NCBI RefSeq assembly: GCF_008727755.1
Contig: NZ_CP044231.1
Location: 1,798,001 to 1,862,000 of the forward strand
Source: Microbacterium caowuchunii
GTDB taxonomy: Bacteria > Actinomycetota > Actinomycetes > Actinomycetales > Microbacteriaceae
Direction of reading: 5' to 3'
DNA: 64,000 nucleotides
This document shows, piece after piece, positions 17,916-26,461 of this stretch (the stretch's first letter is position 1; every line of letters starts with the position of its first letter). The position numbers and the translations under genes are program-made. The notes under the pieces were generated by a model. That model worked only from the letters and a program-made list of their open reading frames with translations, was not told the DNA's origin and ran no database searches.

Positions 17916-19208
17916 CTAAGCCCAGTCTGACGGAAGCTCCGCGCCGATCGCGCGCAGCGGCGTCGACGCCTTCAACGCCACCTCGGCGACCTCCGCCTCG
18001 GGCACGGACGCCCAGGTGATCCCGCCGCCCGCGCTCACGTACGCGCCGCCCGGGTGCGTCACGATCGTGCGGATCGTCATCGCCAGGTCGAGTCGTCCGT
18101 CGTCGCCGACCCACCCGAAGCATCCCGAGAACGCGCCGCGCGCGGAACGTTCGAGGCTGTGCAGGATCGTCATCGCCGAGAGCTTGGGGGCGCCGGTCAT
18201 ACTGCCCGCCGGGAAGGCCGCCGTCCACAGGTCGCCGACGGTCGTCCCCGGTCGCACCCGTCCGGCGATCGTGCTGACCAGCTGATGCACCGTGGCGTAG
18301 GTCTCCACATCCCAGAGCCGCTCGACCGTGACCGTCGCGGGGTCGCAGACGCGCGCGAGGTCGTTGCGCATCAGGTCCACGATCATCACGTTCTCGGCGC
18401 GTTCCTTGGGGTCCGCCCTGAGATCCGAGATCCGCGCGGCGTCCTCCTGTGCGGTCGCCCCGCGCGGACGGGTGCCCTTGATCGGGTGGGTGCGCACCAG
18501 CCCGTCCGAGGCCTCGAGGAAGCGTTCCGGGCTGGCGCTGATCAGCGCCACGTCACCGGTCCGGATGAGCGCGCCGTGGTGAGAAGGGGATGCCGCCCGG
18601 AGCGCCGCGTGCGCGGACACCGGGTCGATCTCGCCGGACACGCTGAACCTGGTCGTGAGACACAGGAGGTAGGCGTCCCCACGGCGGATGGCCGCGCGGC
18701 ACGAGCGGATGAGGTCGGCGTACTCCCCCGCCCCCACGCGCGCCGCGGCCACGGCGCCCGCGGCGGGCGGCGTTCGCGGAGCGGGCTCGGGCAGCGCCCG
18801 CAACCGGGCCGCCACCGCGTCCGGCTCATGCCCGGTGACCCACACGCGGCGCGCGGCGTGATCGAAGGCGACGACGGTATCGACCCGCATCCATCGCTCC
18901 GCGGGAAGGGGCCCGTCCGAGGCGACGGGTGCGCCCGCATCCGCGGCCCCCCGCTCGTAGCCGATCCAGCCCACCCAGCCGCCCTGGAACGGCCCGGACG
19001 GGGCGACGGCGCCCGGCTCCCGCGAGACCGGGACGGCGCGGACGGCCGCCGGATCCGCGACGGTGCCCGTTCCCATCCAGCTCCAGCCGGTCCGGGCGTC
19101 GGGTCCGGCATCGAGCCAGAAGGAATCCGGTTCCTCCGCGAACAGGGCGTACGCCCGGGCCGGGTCTATCCAGGCGTCGACGGGCACGGTCGTGGCATCG
19201 GCGGGCAC
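17916..19208 (-). CDS. pabB: Aminodeoxychorismate synthase component I (PabB-like)
   Basis: Chorismate-binding enzyme, 430 residues. It has the C-terminal signatures THPIKGTRPRG, DLRADPKERAENVMIVDLMRNDL and FPAGSMTGAPKLSAM. The PIKGT Lys marks the ADC synthase (PabB) type rather than anthranilate synthase. With a PabA amidotransferase it would make 4-amino-4-deoxychorismate for folate. folC is present 40 kb away in this window. No PabA or PabC is fused or adjacent. Anthranilate or salicylate synthase remain less likely alternatives. A TAGCCT hexamer sits 6 nt before the GTG start. Confidence 0.88.
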   Translation of the reverse strand: MPADATTVPVDAWIDPARAYALFAEEPDSFWLDAGPDARTGWSWMGTGTVADPAAVRAVPVSREPGAVAPSGPFQGGWVGWIGYERGAADAGAPVASDGPLPAERWMRVDTVVAFDHAARRVWVTGHEPDAVAARLRALPEPAPRTPPAAGAVAAARVGAGEYADLIRSCRAAIRRGDAYLLCLTTRFSVSGEIDPVSAHAALRAASPSHHGALIRTGDVALISASPERFLEASDGLVRTHPIKGTRPRGATAQEDAARISDLRADPKERAENVMIVDLMRNDLARVCDPATVTVERLWDVETYATVHQLVSTIAGRVRPGTTVGDLWTAAFPAGSMTGAPKLSAMTILHSLERSARGAFSGCFGWVGDDGRLDLAMTIRTIVTHPGGAYVSAGGGITWASVPEAEVAEVALKASTPLRAIGAELPSDWA

Positions 19209-19214
19209 TCTCCC

Positions 19215-19220
19215 AGGCTA
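19215..19220 (-). promoter_or_regulatory. -10-like hexamer TAGCCT before pabB
   Basis: TAGCCT-GGGAGA-GTG on the minus strand, with a 6-nt spacer. GGGAG within it could alternatively be a ribosome-binding site placed too close to the start. Confidence 0.42.
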
Positions 19221-19238
19221 GTCACCCCGCGCCGGCCA

Positions 19239-19244
19239 TATGCT
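19239..19244 (+). promoter_or_regulatory. -10-like hexamer TATGCT before dedA
   Basis: TATGCT-CATGCC-GTG, with a 6-nt spacer and no ribosome-binding site, divergent from the pabB hexamer 20 bp away. Confidence 0.45.
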
Positions 19245-19250
19245 CATGCC

Positions 19251-19931
19251 GTGAACGATGTGCTCACATGGATCCTCGACGCGGTCGGCAGCGTCGATCC
19301 CGTCCTGCGCATCGTGCTGGCCGGGATCGCCATCATGCTGGAGACGAGCGTGCTGGTGGGTCTCGTCGTTCCCGGCGACACGATCGTGATCGTGGCGGGC
19401 ACGGCGATCGCCGGACCGCTCGAGGGCCTGTTCCTCGGGCTCGCCGTCGTCGTCGGCTCCCTGGCCGGCGAGAGCATCGGCTATCTGCTGGGCCGCCTCC
19501 TCGGACCGCGCATCCGGCGCTCGAAGCTCGGGCGACGGATCGGCGAGGCGAACTGGGCACGATCGGAGCGTTACCTCGAGCGGCGCGGCGGCGTCGCCAT
19601 CTTCATCTCCCGCTTCCTGCCGGTCCTCCACTCGCTGGTACCGCTCACCGTGGGGATGAGCGGGTACTCGTACCGGCGTTTCCTCGCCTGGACCGCCCCC
19701 GCATGCGTGCTCTGGGCGACGCTGTACATCTCGATCGCCGCCGCTGCCGCCGGCACGTACCGGGAACTGGCCGACCGCATCCATTTCGCCGGCTACATCT
19801 TCGTCGGCATCATCGTGGTGTTCCTCGTCCTGATCTTCGTCGCGAAGAAGATCATCGAGCGGGTGGAACGCCGCCACATGGCTCCGCCCGAGTCCGAGCA
19901 GACATCGGACACGGCGGACGTGGAAGACTGA
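19251..19931 (+). CDS. DedA family membrane protein
   Basis: 226-residue inner-membrane protein of the DedA (SNARE-associated/VTT) family, implicated in lipid-carrier (undecaprenyl phosphate or phospholipid) translocation and envelope homeostasis. Family marks are the first membrane segment with LVGLVVPGDTIVIVAG, then GRLLGPRIRRS, and the conserved FISRFLPVLHSLVPLTVGMSGYSYRRF with the functional Arg. About five hydrophobic segments are visible. The GTG at 19251 is used. The gene ends 4 bp before the App1-like gene and forms an operon with it. Confidence 0.92.
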   Translation: MNDVLTWILDAVGSVDPVLRIVLAGIAIMLETSVLVGLVVPGDTIVIVAGTAIAGPLEGLFLGLAVVVGSLAGESIGYLLGRLLGPRIRRSKLGRRIGEANWARSERYLERRGGVAIFISRFLPVLHSLVPLTVGMSGYSYRRFLAWTAPACVLWATLYISIAAAAAGTYRELADRIHFAGYIFVGIIVVFLVLIFVAKKIIERVERRHMAPPESEQTSDTADVED

Positions 19932-19935
19932 GGAG

Positions 19936-20985
19936 GTGGCCGTCTCCCCCCGTTCGACCCCGCCCGTGAAGATCCTGTGGCTCGCCCGTCTCGAACGCCG
20001 AGCCCATTCGTGGCGCGAACGGCGCGCACGTGCACGGGGGCTGAAGCCCTCGGTCGCCGCGTTCCCGGGGTACGGCTCGGAACGCTGGGTGCGGGTGCTC
20101 GGGCGTGTCCTCATCGCCCCGGCCGGGGCGGAGAAGAAGGCGGGCGAGTACGCGGGAGTGCGCGGATGGCGCAGTTTCGCGGCCGTCCCGGTGGGCTACG
20201 CACAGGTCACCGTGACGATCGACGGGGTCTCGCACGAGGTGGTCGCCGACCGCGGTGGCATCGTCGACACGGTGCTCCCCGCCCGTCTCGCACCGGGGTG
20301 GCGCGAGGTGCGCGCCGCGGTGGAGGGCGGCGAGCCGACCATCATGCGCGTCCTCATCATCGGCGACGACGCCCGCTTCGGTGTCGTCTCGGATGTCGAC
20401 GACACGGTCATGGTCACGGCGCTCCCGCGCCCCTTCCTCGCGGCGTGGAACTCGTTCGTCCTCAACGAGCACGCCCGGCAGCCGGTGCCGGGGATGGCAG
20501 TGCTCCTCGAACGCGTCGTGCGCGAGCACCCGGCCGCCCCGGTCGTCTACCTCTCGACGGGGGCGTGGAACATCGCGCCGACCCTCACCCGGTTCCTGCG
20601 CAGGCACCTGTTCCCGGCGGGAGCGATGCTGCTCACGGACTGGGGTCCCACGCACGACCGCTGGTTCCGCAGCGGGCAGGATCACAAGCACGACAACCTC
20701 GAGCGGCTCGCGCGCGAGTTCCCTCAGATCACCTGGCTGCTCATCGGCGACGACGGCCAGCATGACGACGAGATCTACACGTCGTTCGCCGTCGAGCACC
20801 CGGACCAGGTCGCGGCCGTCGCCATCCGCCGACTCACCCCGGCGGAGGCGGTACTTGCCGGTGGGCGCACCGTCGTGGACGATCACTCCGCCGCCACGGT
20901 GCCGTGGGTGACCGGCGACGACGGCGCCGAGCTCCTCGACCGGCTGGCCGAGGTGGGGGTCCTCCGGGGCCCGCACAGCTCGTAG
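19936..20985 (+). CDS. App1-family (DUF2183) phosphatase domain protein
   Basis: 349 residues with the HAD-like DxDxT motif SDVDDTVM (~157-164) and later STGAWN, WGPTHDRWF and LIGDDGQHDDEIY. This is the APP1 catalytic-domain pattern found in yeast phosphatidate phosphatase App1 and many actinobacterial proteins. A phosphatidate phosphatase role would fit its pairing with a DedA protein, but this is inference. The start is GTG at 19936 after GAGGAG, directly downstream of dedA. Confidence 0.86.
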   Translation: MAVSPRSTPPVKILWLARLERRAHSWRERRARARGLKPSVAAFPGYGSERWVRVLGRVLIAPAGAEKKAGEYAGVRGWRSFAAVPVGYAQVTVTIDGVSHEVVADRGGIVDTVLPARLAPGWREVRAAVEGGEPTIMRVLIIGDDARFGVVSDVDDTVMVTALPRPFLAAWNSFVLNEHARQPVPGMAVLLERVVREHPAAPVVYLSTGAWNIAPTLTRFLRRHLFPAGAMLLTDWGPTHDRWFRSGQDHKHDNLERLAREFPQITWLLIGDDGQHDDEIYTSFAVEHPDQVAAVAIRRLTPAEAVLAGGRTVVDDHSAATVPWVTGDDGAELLDRLAEVGVLRGPHSS

Positions 20986-20988
20986 GCT
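20983..20988 (+). promoter_or_regulatory. -10-like hexamer TAGGCT before SRAP gene
   Basis: TAGGCT-GAGCGC-ATG, with a 6-nt spacer. It overlaps the stop of the App1-like gene, so the SRAP gene may be transcribed on its own without a leader. Confidence 0.45.
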
Positions 20989-20994
20989 GAGCGC

Positions 20995-21714
20995 ATGTGT
21001 GGTCGATTCGTCGTGGCGAACGTCGGCTCCGAGCTGGTCGGCGCGCTGCGCGTCGACGTCGAGAACCCGGACCTGCCGCCCCCGTCCTTCAACATCTCGC
21101 CGATGAGCACCGCAGCGATCGTGCTCGACTCGGCCAAGACGGATCCGCCCACCCGCCGTCTCGAGCCCGCACGGTGGGGGCTCGTCCCCGGATGGGCCAA
21201 GGATCCCAAGATCGGGGCGAAGGCCTTCAACGCGCGGTCGGAGGAGCTCGAGGAGAAGCCGATGTTCCGTCAGGCGCTCGTCAAACGGCGCGCCGTGGTC
21301 CCGGCGACCGGGTACTACGAGTGGAAGCGCGCGGGCGACACCAAGACGCCGCACTTCATCCATCCGGCGGACGGCTCGCCGATGTTCTTCGCCGGCCTGT
21401 ACGAGTGGTGGAAGGACCCCGCGAAGGCCGACGACGCCGCCGACCGATGGCTGCTGTCCTTCACGATCCTCACGCGTGACGCGATCGGTCCCCTCGGCTC
21501 CATCCACGACCGCATGCCTCTCTTCCTGGATGCGGACTTCGCGGATGCCTGGCTCGACACGGAGACCGACAACGTCGGGGATCTCCTGGACGCCGCGGTG
21601 GACGCCGCCCCCGATGTGGCGCGCACGCTCGAGGACCATGTCGTCTCCAGCGCCGTCGGGAACGTCCGCAACGACTCCCCCGATCTCATCGAGCCCGTGG
21701 CCGACGAGGGCTGA
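20995..21714 (+). CDS. SOS response-associated peptidase / SRAP (HMCES-YedK) protein
   Basis: 239 residues of the SRAP family. Cys2 (MCGRFV) is the residue that forms a thiazolidine crosslink with abasic sites in single-stranded DNA, so the initiator Met must be removed. Other conserved parts are NISPMSTAAIV, ARWGLVPGWAKDPK, NARSEELEEKP, VPATGYYEWKR and IHDRMPLFL, which include the DNA-contact Asn and Arg and the catalytic Glu and His. It shields abasic sites at replication forks. No LexA box was looked for beyond the short 10-bp gap. Confidence 0.94.
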   Translation: MCGRFVVANVGSELVGALRVDVENPDLPPPSFNISPMSTAAIVLDSAKTDPPTRRLEPARWGLVPGWAKDPKIGAKAFNARSEELEEKPMFRQALVKRRAVVPATGYYEWKRAGDTKTPHFIHPADGSPMFFAGLYEWWKDPAKADDAADRWLLSFTILTRDAIGPLGSIHDRMPLFLDADFADAWLDTETDNVGDLLDAAVDAAPDVARTLEDHVVSSAVGNVRNDSPDLIEPVADEG

Positions 21715-21723
21715 ACATCGCCG

Positions 21724-21729
21724 TATCCT
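21724..21729 (+). promoter_or_regulatory. -10-like hexamer TATCCT before glycosylase-like gene
   Basis: TATCCT-CGGGAG-GTG, a 6-nt spacer. GGGAGG directly against the GTG is too close to work as a ribosome-binding site. Confidence 0.42.
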
Positions 21730-21735
21730 CGGGAG

Positions 21736-22593
21736 GTGAGTCTCGCCCCCGGAACGGTCCTCCCGCGCGACGTCTGGAGCGCCCGGGAGAGCGCGCACGC
21801 GGCGCGGGCGGACGCGCTGACCGCCGGCCGACGCGAGCGTGCGGCCACGGGCCGGACGCATCCGGTCGACGATTTCCTCTTCACCTACTACTCGTACAAG
21901 CCCGGGCTTCTCCGCCGCTGGCATCCCGGCGCGGGCACGACCCTCGCGGATGCGTCCACGACCCCGCGCGCGGGGTGGCGCTGGTACACGGACGCGGGCG
22001 CGGGCTCCATCCGTGCGGACGTCGAGGCGTTCCGTGACGAAAAGGCACCGCTCCTGCGCGCCATCGGGGCCATCCTGCGCGGATCGCTCGATCGTCCCGC
22101 GTCGTACGGATGCTTCGGGATGCACGAATGGGCGATGGTGTACCGCGATGGCAGCACCCGTCACGCCGTCCCGCTGCGTCTGGGGGCACGCGGCACCGAC
22201 GAGGTCGTGGAATCGCACGACCTGCGCTGCACCCATTTCGATGCGTTCCGCTTCTTCACCCCCGAGGCGGTCCCGCGAAACCGCGAGTCGCTCGACCGCG
22301 CGTCGCAGGCGGCGCGGGAACAGCCCGGCTGCCTGCACGCCGGGATGGACCTCTACAAGTGGGCGGTGAAGCTCGGTCCGCTCGTCCCCGGCGACCTGCT
22401 CCTGGATGCCTTCGAACTGGCGCGGGACATCCGCGAGCTCGACATGCGCGCATCGCCGTACGACCTGACCGACTGGGGCTACAGCGCCGTGCCTGTGGAG
22501 ACGGCTGCGGGGAAAGCGGAGTACGTCGCGGCGCAGCGCCGGTTCACCGAACGCGCGCAGCCGATCCGACGTGCACTGTCGGACCTGATCTGA
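21736..22593 (+). CDS. Conserved actinobacterial protein, often labelled 3-methyladenine DNA glycosylase
   Basis: 285 residues. It resembles a conserved actinobacterial family starting with WxxRExAHxxRxDA and carrying HPVDDFLFTYYSYKPGLLRRWHPG. Members are often called 3-methyladenine DNA glycosylase, but I see no helix-hairpin-helix and cannot confirm any enzyme activity. The C-terminal half has CTHFDAFRFFTPEAVPRNRE and GMDLYKWAVKLGPLVPGDLLLD. It follows the SRAP gene by 21 bp, so a joint DNA-repair role is suggestive but unproven. Confidence 0.7.
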   Translation: MSLAPGTVLPRDVWSARESAHAARADALTAGRRERAATGRTHPVDDFLFTYYSYKPGLLRRWHPGAGTTLADASTTPRAGWRWYTDAGAGSIRADVEAFRDEKAPLLRAIGAILRGSLDRPASYGCFGMHEWAMVYRDGSTRHAVPLRLGARGTDEVVESHDLRCTHFDAFRFFTPEAVPRNRESLDRASQAAREQPGCLHAGMDLYKWAVKLGPLVPGDLLLDAFELARDIRELDMRASPYDLTDWGYSAVPVETAAGKAEYVAAQRRFTERAQPIRRALSDLI

Positions 22594-22596
22594 CCC

Positions 22597-23685
22597 TCAG
22601 ACGCCCACTGGTTCGTCCTCGGCCTGGATCAACGCCGTCACCTCGTCGGCGCTCGCCCCTGCGGCCGTCACCAGATCGTGCACGAAGCCGAGCTTGCGGG
22701 CGACGGGCGGGACGATCTCGAACGGATAGAGATCGCCGTGGCCCATCGACCGGTTGATGCGGTTGAACGCCTGCGACATCCATTCCCAGTCGGCGAGCAA
22801 CCGCTGCACCGGCTCCCGGGCGTACGACAGCAGCGGCACCACATCGGTGTCCCGCAGGTTCGTGACGCGGCTGTCCAACGACATCCCCACGGCCGCCGCG
22901 GTCTGCAGGGTCCCCGTGATGTGCAGATAGTGCGCGAACGTCTCGGCGAAGTCCTCCCACGGATGCATCGTGGAGTATTCGGAGATGTACGAGTCCGACC
23001 AGCCGGCCGGTGCGCCGGTGGAGTAGTGGCGCTGGAGCGCCTCCCGGTAGTCGACCCGCTCGTCGCCGAAGAACTCCCGGCACGTCTCCCAGGTCGCCTC
23101 GTCGGTGATGAGGACGTTCTGGAAGTAGTGGCCGACCTCGTGGCGCAGGTGCCCGAGCATCGTGCGGTACGGCTCGCCGAGCCGGGTGCGGAGCGCCTCA
23201 CGGTGGTCGTCGAGGCTCTCCGCGAGATCCAGCGTGATGATTCCGGAGGCGTGGCCGATCGTCACGGGGCGTCCGAGGGAGATGCTCGAGAGCAGGTCGA
23301 ACCCGAGGCCCTTGTTCCCCTCGTACCAGGGCTCCATCGGCAGCCCGAGATCCGCCAGCTGAAGGACGAGGCGGCGCTTGGACTCCTCGGTCTTGGCGAG
23401 CTTCTCGAGAGCGATCGTGTCCTGGGTGTCGGGCGTCTTGCGGGTCAGCCGGCACGAGAAGCAACGTCCCGACCCGGCGTGCTCGTGCACCAGCCAGTTG
23501 CATCCCCAGCCGCGCTGCGAGCAGGTGAACCATGTCTCGCCGTGGATGTCGGCCTTGCCGGCGCGCACGCCGAAGAACTGCCGAGTGCGGAGGTTGTAGG
23601 CGATCTCGGCACCGCACCGGGGACACTCCAGCTGGTCGAGGAAGACGAAGTGCCTGCAGTGCGGGCAGCGCGGCTGGGGTATCAC
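22597..23685 (-). CDS. Putative zinc-binding metallopeptidase with zinc ribbon
   Basis: 362 residues. The N-terminal ~75 residues hold a multi-cysteine zinc ribbon (CPHCRHFVFLDQLECPRCG, then CSQRGWGCNW and CFSC). The central part carries the gluzincin-type motif HLRHEVGHYFQ (HExxH), and a distant EDFAETFAHYLH supplies the Glu ligand. This is the zinc_ribbon plus zinc-peptidase architecture (formerly DUF2248). Its substrate is unknown and no signal peptide is seen. It is convergent with the glycosylase-like gene 3 bp away. Confidence 0.85.
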   Translation of the reverse strand: MIPQPRCPHCRHFVFLDQLECPRCGAEIAYNLRTRQFFGVRAGKADIHGETWFTCSQRGWGCNWLVHEHAGSGRCFSCRLTRKTPDTQDTIALEKLAKTEESKRRLVLQLADLGLPMEPWYEGNKGLGFDLLSSISLGRPVTIGHASGIITLDLAESLDDHREALRTRLGEPYRTMLGHLRHEVGHYFQNVLITDEATWETCREFFGDERVDYREALQRHYSTGAPAGWSDSYISEYSTMHPWEDFAETFAHYLHITGTLQTAAAVGMSLDSRVTNLRDTDVVPLLSYAREPVQRLLADWEWMSQAFNRINRSMGHGDLYPFEIVPPVARKLGFVHDLVTAAGASADEVTALIQAEDEPVGV

Positions 23686-23691
23686 CCCGTC

Positions 23692-23697
23692 ACCCTA
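23692..23697 (-). promoter_or_regulatory. -10-like hexamer TAGGGT before zinc peptidase
   Basis: TAGGGT-GACGGG-GTG on the minus strand, a 6-nt spacer and no ribosome-binding site at normal distance. Confidence 0.42.
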
Positions 23698-23741
23698 GCG
23701 GTACCGGCTCGGGCGTCGCGCCGAGATCCACAAGCCGCTTG

Positions 23742-23747
23742 TAGACT
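23742..23747 (+). promoter_or_regulatory. -10-like hexamer TAGACT before marR gene
   Basis: TAGACT-TGTCGG-ATG, with a 6-nt spacer and no ribosome-binding site. TTGTAG/TTGTCG repeats around it may belong to a regulator site. Confidence 0.45.
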
Positions 23748-23753
23748 TGTCGG

Positions 23754-24191
23754 ATGCCACCCCGCGAGGCTTCCTCCGCTCTGGCCGCCGAGCTCCTGGA
23801 AGCACTGCGCCCCCTGAGCGACCGTCTCGCGGCTGTGCGCACGCTCTCCGCCGGGAAGATCGGCATCCTCCGTCAGCTGGCGATCCGCGGCAGGGCGACG
23901 ACGTCGGACCTCGCCGGCGAGGTGCGCGTCAGCCAGCAGGCGGTGTCGCTCGCGGCGCGCGAACTCGAAGAGCTCGGGTACCTCGCCCGGTCCCCCGATC
24001 CGGACGACCGGCGCCGCACGTGGCTGTCCCTCTCCGAGGCGGGCCATCGCCGGCTGGCGGACGAACTGGCCGCAGGCAGCTCCTGGCTCGCGGCAGCGAT
24101 CGAGGACTCCCTGACCGCGGCACAGCGCCGCGAGCTGGCGGCGGCAGTGCCGGCCCTGCGTGCGCTGGGCCGGGCGAACGCCGATGACTGA
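23754..24191 (+). CDS. MarR family transcriptional regulator
   Basis: 145-residue winged-helix protein. ATTSDLAGEVRVSQQAVSLAARELEELGYLARSPDPDDRRRTWLSLSEAGHRRL (split over ~46-100) is the recognition helix plus wing, with the DDRR hairpin typical of MarR. Its gene overlaps the start of a decayed MFS drug-exporter gene (ATG at 24184), so it once controlled that exporter, as in many MarR-MFS pairs. The ligand is unknown. The regulator itself looks intact. Confidence 0.9.
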   Translation: MPPREASSALAAELLEALRPLSDRLAAVRTLSAGKIGILRQLAIRGRATTSDLAGEVRVSQQAVSLAARELEELGYLARSPDPDDRRRTWLSLSEAGHRRLADELAAGSSWLAAAIEDSLTAAQRRELAAAVPALRALGRANADD

Positions 24192-24660
24192 TCGCGGACG
24201 CCCGCTCGTCCCGGCGCTGATCTACGCGGCCCTGTCCACCGCGATCGTCAGCTCGCTCGGGATGCTGCGCGTGCCGTCGAGGAGCCGACCACACGGTTCG
24301 ATGTCACGGGTGCCGTCCTCCTGGCCGCGGGTCTCGGCGTCGGGATGGGCACGAGCTACGCGGCGATGCCGGCTCTCATCGCACGGGCGGTGGCGGAGCT
24401 CGGGAGTTCGGTCAGCTTCAACCAGGTCCTGCGCACCGTCGGCAGCTCCTTCGGCACGGCGATCTCCGGCGCTGTGATCGCGGTCAACCATTCGGCCGAC
24501 GGCCGTCCGACGGCGACGGGCATCTCCGCGACCTTCGGGATCGGCGCCAACGTCTGCCTCGTCGTCTTCGGCGATCTCCTGGCACACGCCGTCGTCGCCG
24601 GTCCGCGCTCCGACCCGGCAGGATCGTCCCGCTCATCGCATCGGCGACTCTCCCGGGCGC
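24184..24660 (+). pseudogene. Decayed MFS (DHA2/EmrB-QacA type) transporter
   Basis: The ATG at 24184 opens MTDRGRPLVPALIYAALSTA, a first membrane helix, and continues to MLRVPS (~24280). The reading then shifts by two frames to VEEPTTRFDVTGAVLLAAGLG, a loop normally after helix 6. It runs directly into VGMGTSYAAMPALIARAV and FNQVLRTVGSSFGTAISGAVIA, normally near the last helices. At least two internal deletions are therefore inferred, one of them out of frame. No stop ends the second frame before the glycosyltransferase gene. The end coordinate is approximate. Confidence 0.75.
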
Positions 24661-24701
24661 TGCCCGCCCCCCGCGCCCCGCAGCGCCTAGGCTGGCGCCC
24701 G

Positions 24702-25487
24702 ATGAGCAGGATCAGTGTGGTCGTCCCCTCGTACAACGATGCCCGGATGCTGGAGGTCTGCCTGACCGCGCTGGCGACACAGACCCGAGCCCCGGACGAG
24801 ATCATCGTCGTGGACAACGGCTCGACCGACGACACCGTCGAGGTCGCCCGCGCAGCCGGCGCACGAGTGGTGTCCGAACCGCGCCGCGGCGTGCTGCGCG
24901 CCACGGCGTGCGGCTTCGATGCGGCGGTGGGCGACATCATCGGCCGGCTCGACGCCGATTCCCGTCCCGGCCCGGAGTGGACGGCACGGCTCGAAGAGCT
25001 CTTCTCCGCCGACCCGACTCTCGACGCCGTCACCGGCACCGGCGCGTTCTACGGTCGCGGACCGGTCTGGCACTTCGTCGGGAGGTACCTGTACCTGGGC
25101 GGCTACTTCCTGTTCATGGGCGCCGCGATGGGGCATCGCCCCGTCTTCGGGTCGAGTTTCGCGCTGCGGCGCCCTGCCTGGCGCGACGTGCGCACGCGCA
25201 TCCATCTCGACGATCCGCGGATGCACGACGATCTCGACATCAGCTTCGCGCTCGGCCCGGAGATGGGGGTCGCGTACGACCCGGCCCTCACCGTCCTCGT
25301 CTCGGCCCGACCGTTCGACACGTTCTCCGGCTTCGTCCGCCGCGCGTCGTGGGGCTTCCACGTGGTCGCCGTGAACTGGTCGGACATCGGGTGGCTGCGC
25401 CGGCTGTGGCTCAGCGCTCAGGGACAGCGCCGCCGACGCGCACGGCGCCGGGTCATCGCCCGTAGTGCGTCAGCATCGCTTCCGTGA
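24702..25487 (+). CDS. Family 2 glycosyltransferase
   Basis: 261 residues, GT-A fold. ISVVVPSYNDARMLEVCL opens the protein, DNGSTDD binds nucleotide sugar, and RLDADSRPGP is the DxD metal site. GSSFALRRPAWRDV and HDDLDISF follow. It would transfer a sugar to an envelope acceptor; neither donor nor acceptor can be told. No membrane helices stand out apart from YLYLGGYFLFMGAAM (~127-142). The last 35 bp overlap the convergent hydrolase gene. A TAGGCT hexamer lies 8 nt before the ATG. The same frame is open upstream through the MFS remnant. Confidence 0.87.
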   Translation: MSRISVVVPSYNDARMLEVCLTALATQTRAPDEIIVVDNGSTDDTVEVARAAGARVVSEPRRGVLRATACGFDAAVGDIIGRLDADSRPGPEWTARLEELFSADPTLDAVTGTGAFYGRGPVWHFVGRYLYLGGYFLFMGAAMGHRPVFGSSFALRRPAWRDVRTRIHLDDPRMHDDLDISFALGPEMGVAYDPALTVLVSARPFDTFSGFVRRASWGFHVVAVNWSDIGWLRRLWLSAQGQRRRRARRRVIARSASASLP

Positions 25488-26364
25488 GCTGGTGCGGGGC
25501 CGACTCGCACGGACTGTGCCCCGTCTCGATCACGACCAGGGTCGCCCCCATGCGCTCCGCGAAGTCGCGGTGCAGCGCCACCGGCCAGATGTCGCCGCTC
25601 CCCGTGGCCAGTAGGATCGGCAGCCCGGTGGCCCGCAGTGCGTCCGCGAGGTCGGGCGTGTGCTTCATCAACCAGAAGATGTCGTCCACGCTCGCAGGAC
25701 GGGTGAGCGCGAAGCGCGCACGCACGAAGACGGCACGGTCGCGGGGACTGCGATGCAGGTTGTTCCGGACCCCCCACATCATCAGACGTGATTCGATGCG
25801 CGCCGGGATGGGGCCGCTGAACGGGCCCAGGATCTTGAAGGCGCGGAGCGCCTGGCCGGCGATCGGCGGGGCGGACAGGAGCGTGAGGCTGGAGAACAGT
25901 TCGGGGCGGGCCACGGCGGCAGCGGCGGTGACGGTGCCCGCGAAGGAGTAGCCGAGGACGTGGGCGGGCGTCGAACCGGTGGCGAGCACGGCGAACAGAT
26001 CGTTCACGAAGAGGTCGAGCGTGTAGTGCTTCTGCGGCGGATGCAGGTTCTCCGGCCCCGCGGCATGGGACTCGTACTGCCCGGCCATGTCGTACGCCTC
26101 GGCACGGTACCCCGCGGCGGACAGCAGCGGCAGCATCCGCACGAAGTCCTCCTTGGACCCGGTCACCCCGGGCACCAGGACCACCCTCTCGCCGTCGACG
26201 GGCCCCATCGAGATGCGGGCGAGTCTTCCGCTCGGAGCGTCCACGTCGTCGCGCTCCGCGCCGGGCGGGAGCACGCTCCAGTCGATCTCCTCCATGGCGG
26301 CATCGAGCCGCTCTGCCCGGCTCATGACGGCCGGAGCTCCCCCATCTTCCGCGGCTGCACTCAC
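25453..26364 (-). CDS. Alpha/beta hydrolase
   Basis: 303-residue serine hydrolase. The nucleophile elbow is GYSFAG (~139-144), LVPGVTGSKEDF gives the oxyanion region, the acid is likely in ATGSGDIWPV and the His in ETGHSPCES. DLFVNDLFAVL precedes the elbow as in many small esterases. The substrate is unknown. The start is taken at GTG 26364, which has a TAGGAT hexamer 7 nt upstream; an internal ATG at 26325 (MSRAERLD) is an alternative. The 3' end overlaps the convergent glycosyltransferase gene by 35 bp. Confidence 0.84.
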   Translation of the reverse strand: MSAAAEDGGAPAVMSRAERLDAAMEEIDWSVLPPGAERDDVDAPSGRLARISMGPVDGERVVLVPGVTGSKEDFVRMLPLLSAAGYRAEAYDMAGQYESHAAGPENLHPPQKHYTLDLFVNDLFAVLATGSTPAHVLGYSFAGTVTAAAAVARPELFSSLTLLSAPPIAGQALRAFKILGPFSGPIPARIESRLMMWGVRNNLHRSPRDRAVFVRARFALTRPASVDDIFWLMKHTPDLADALRATGLPILLATGSGDIWPVALHRDFAERMGATLVVIETGHSPCESAPHQLTEAMLTHYGR

Positions 26365-26371
26365 GTGAGGA

Positions 26372-26377
26372 ATCCTA
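26372..26377 (-). promoter_or_regulatory. -10-like hexamer TAGGAT before hydrolase
   Basis: TAGGAT with 7 nt to GTG 26364 on the minus strand. Confidence 0.38.
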
Positions 26378-26461
26378 GAAGGTCGGTGACCCGTCGCGCT
26401 GCGCCTCGCCGTGCTCCCGCGGTGTCACCGGCCGGCTCCGACGAAAGAGGATGATGGATCC

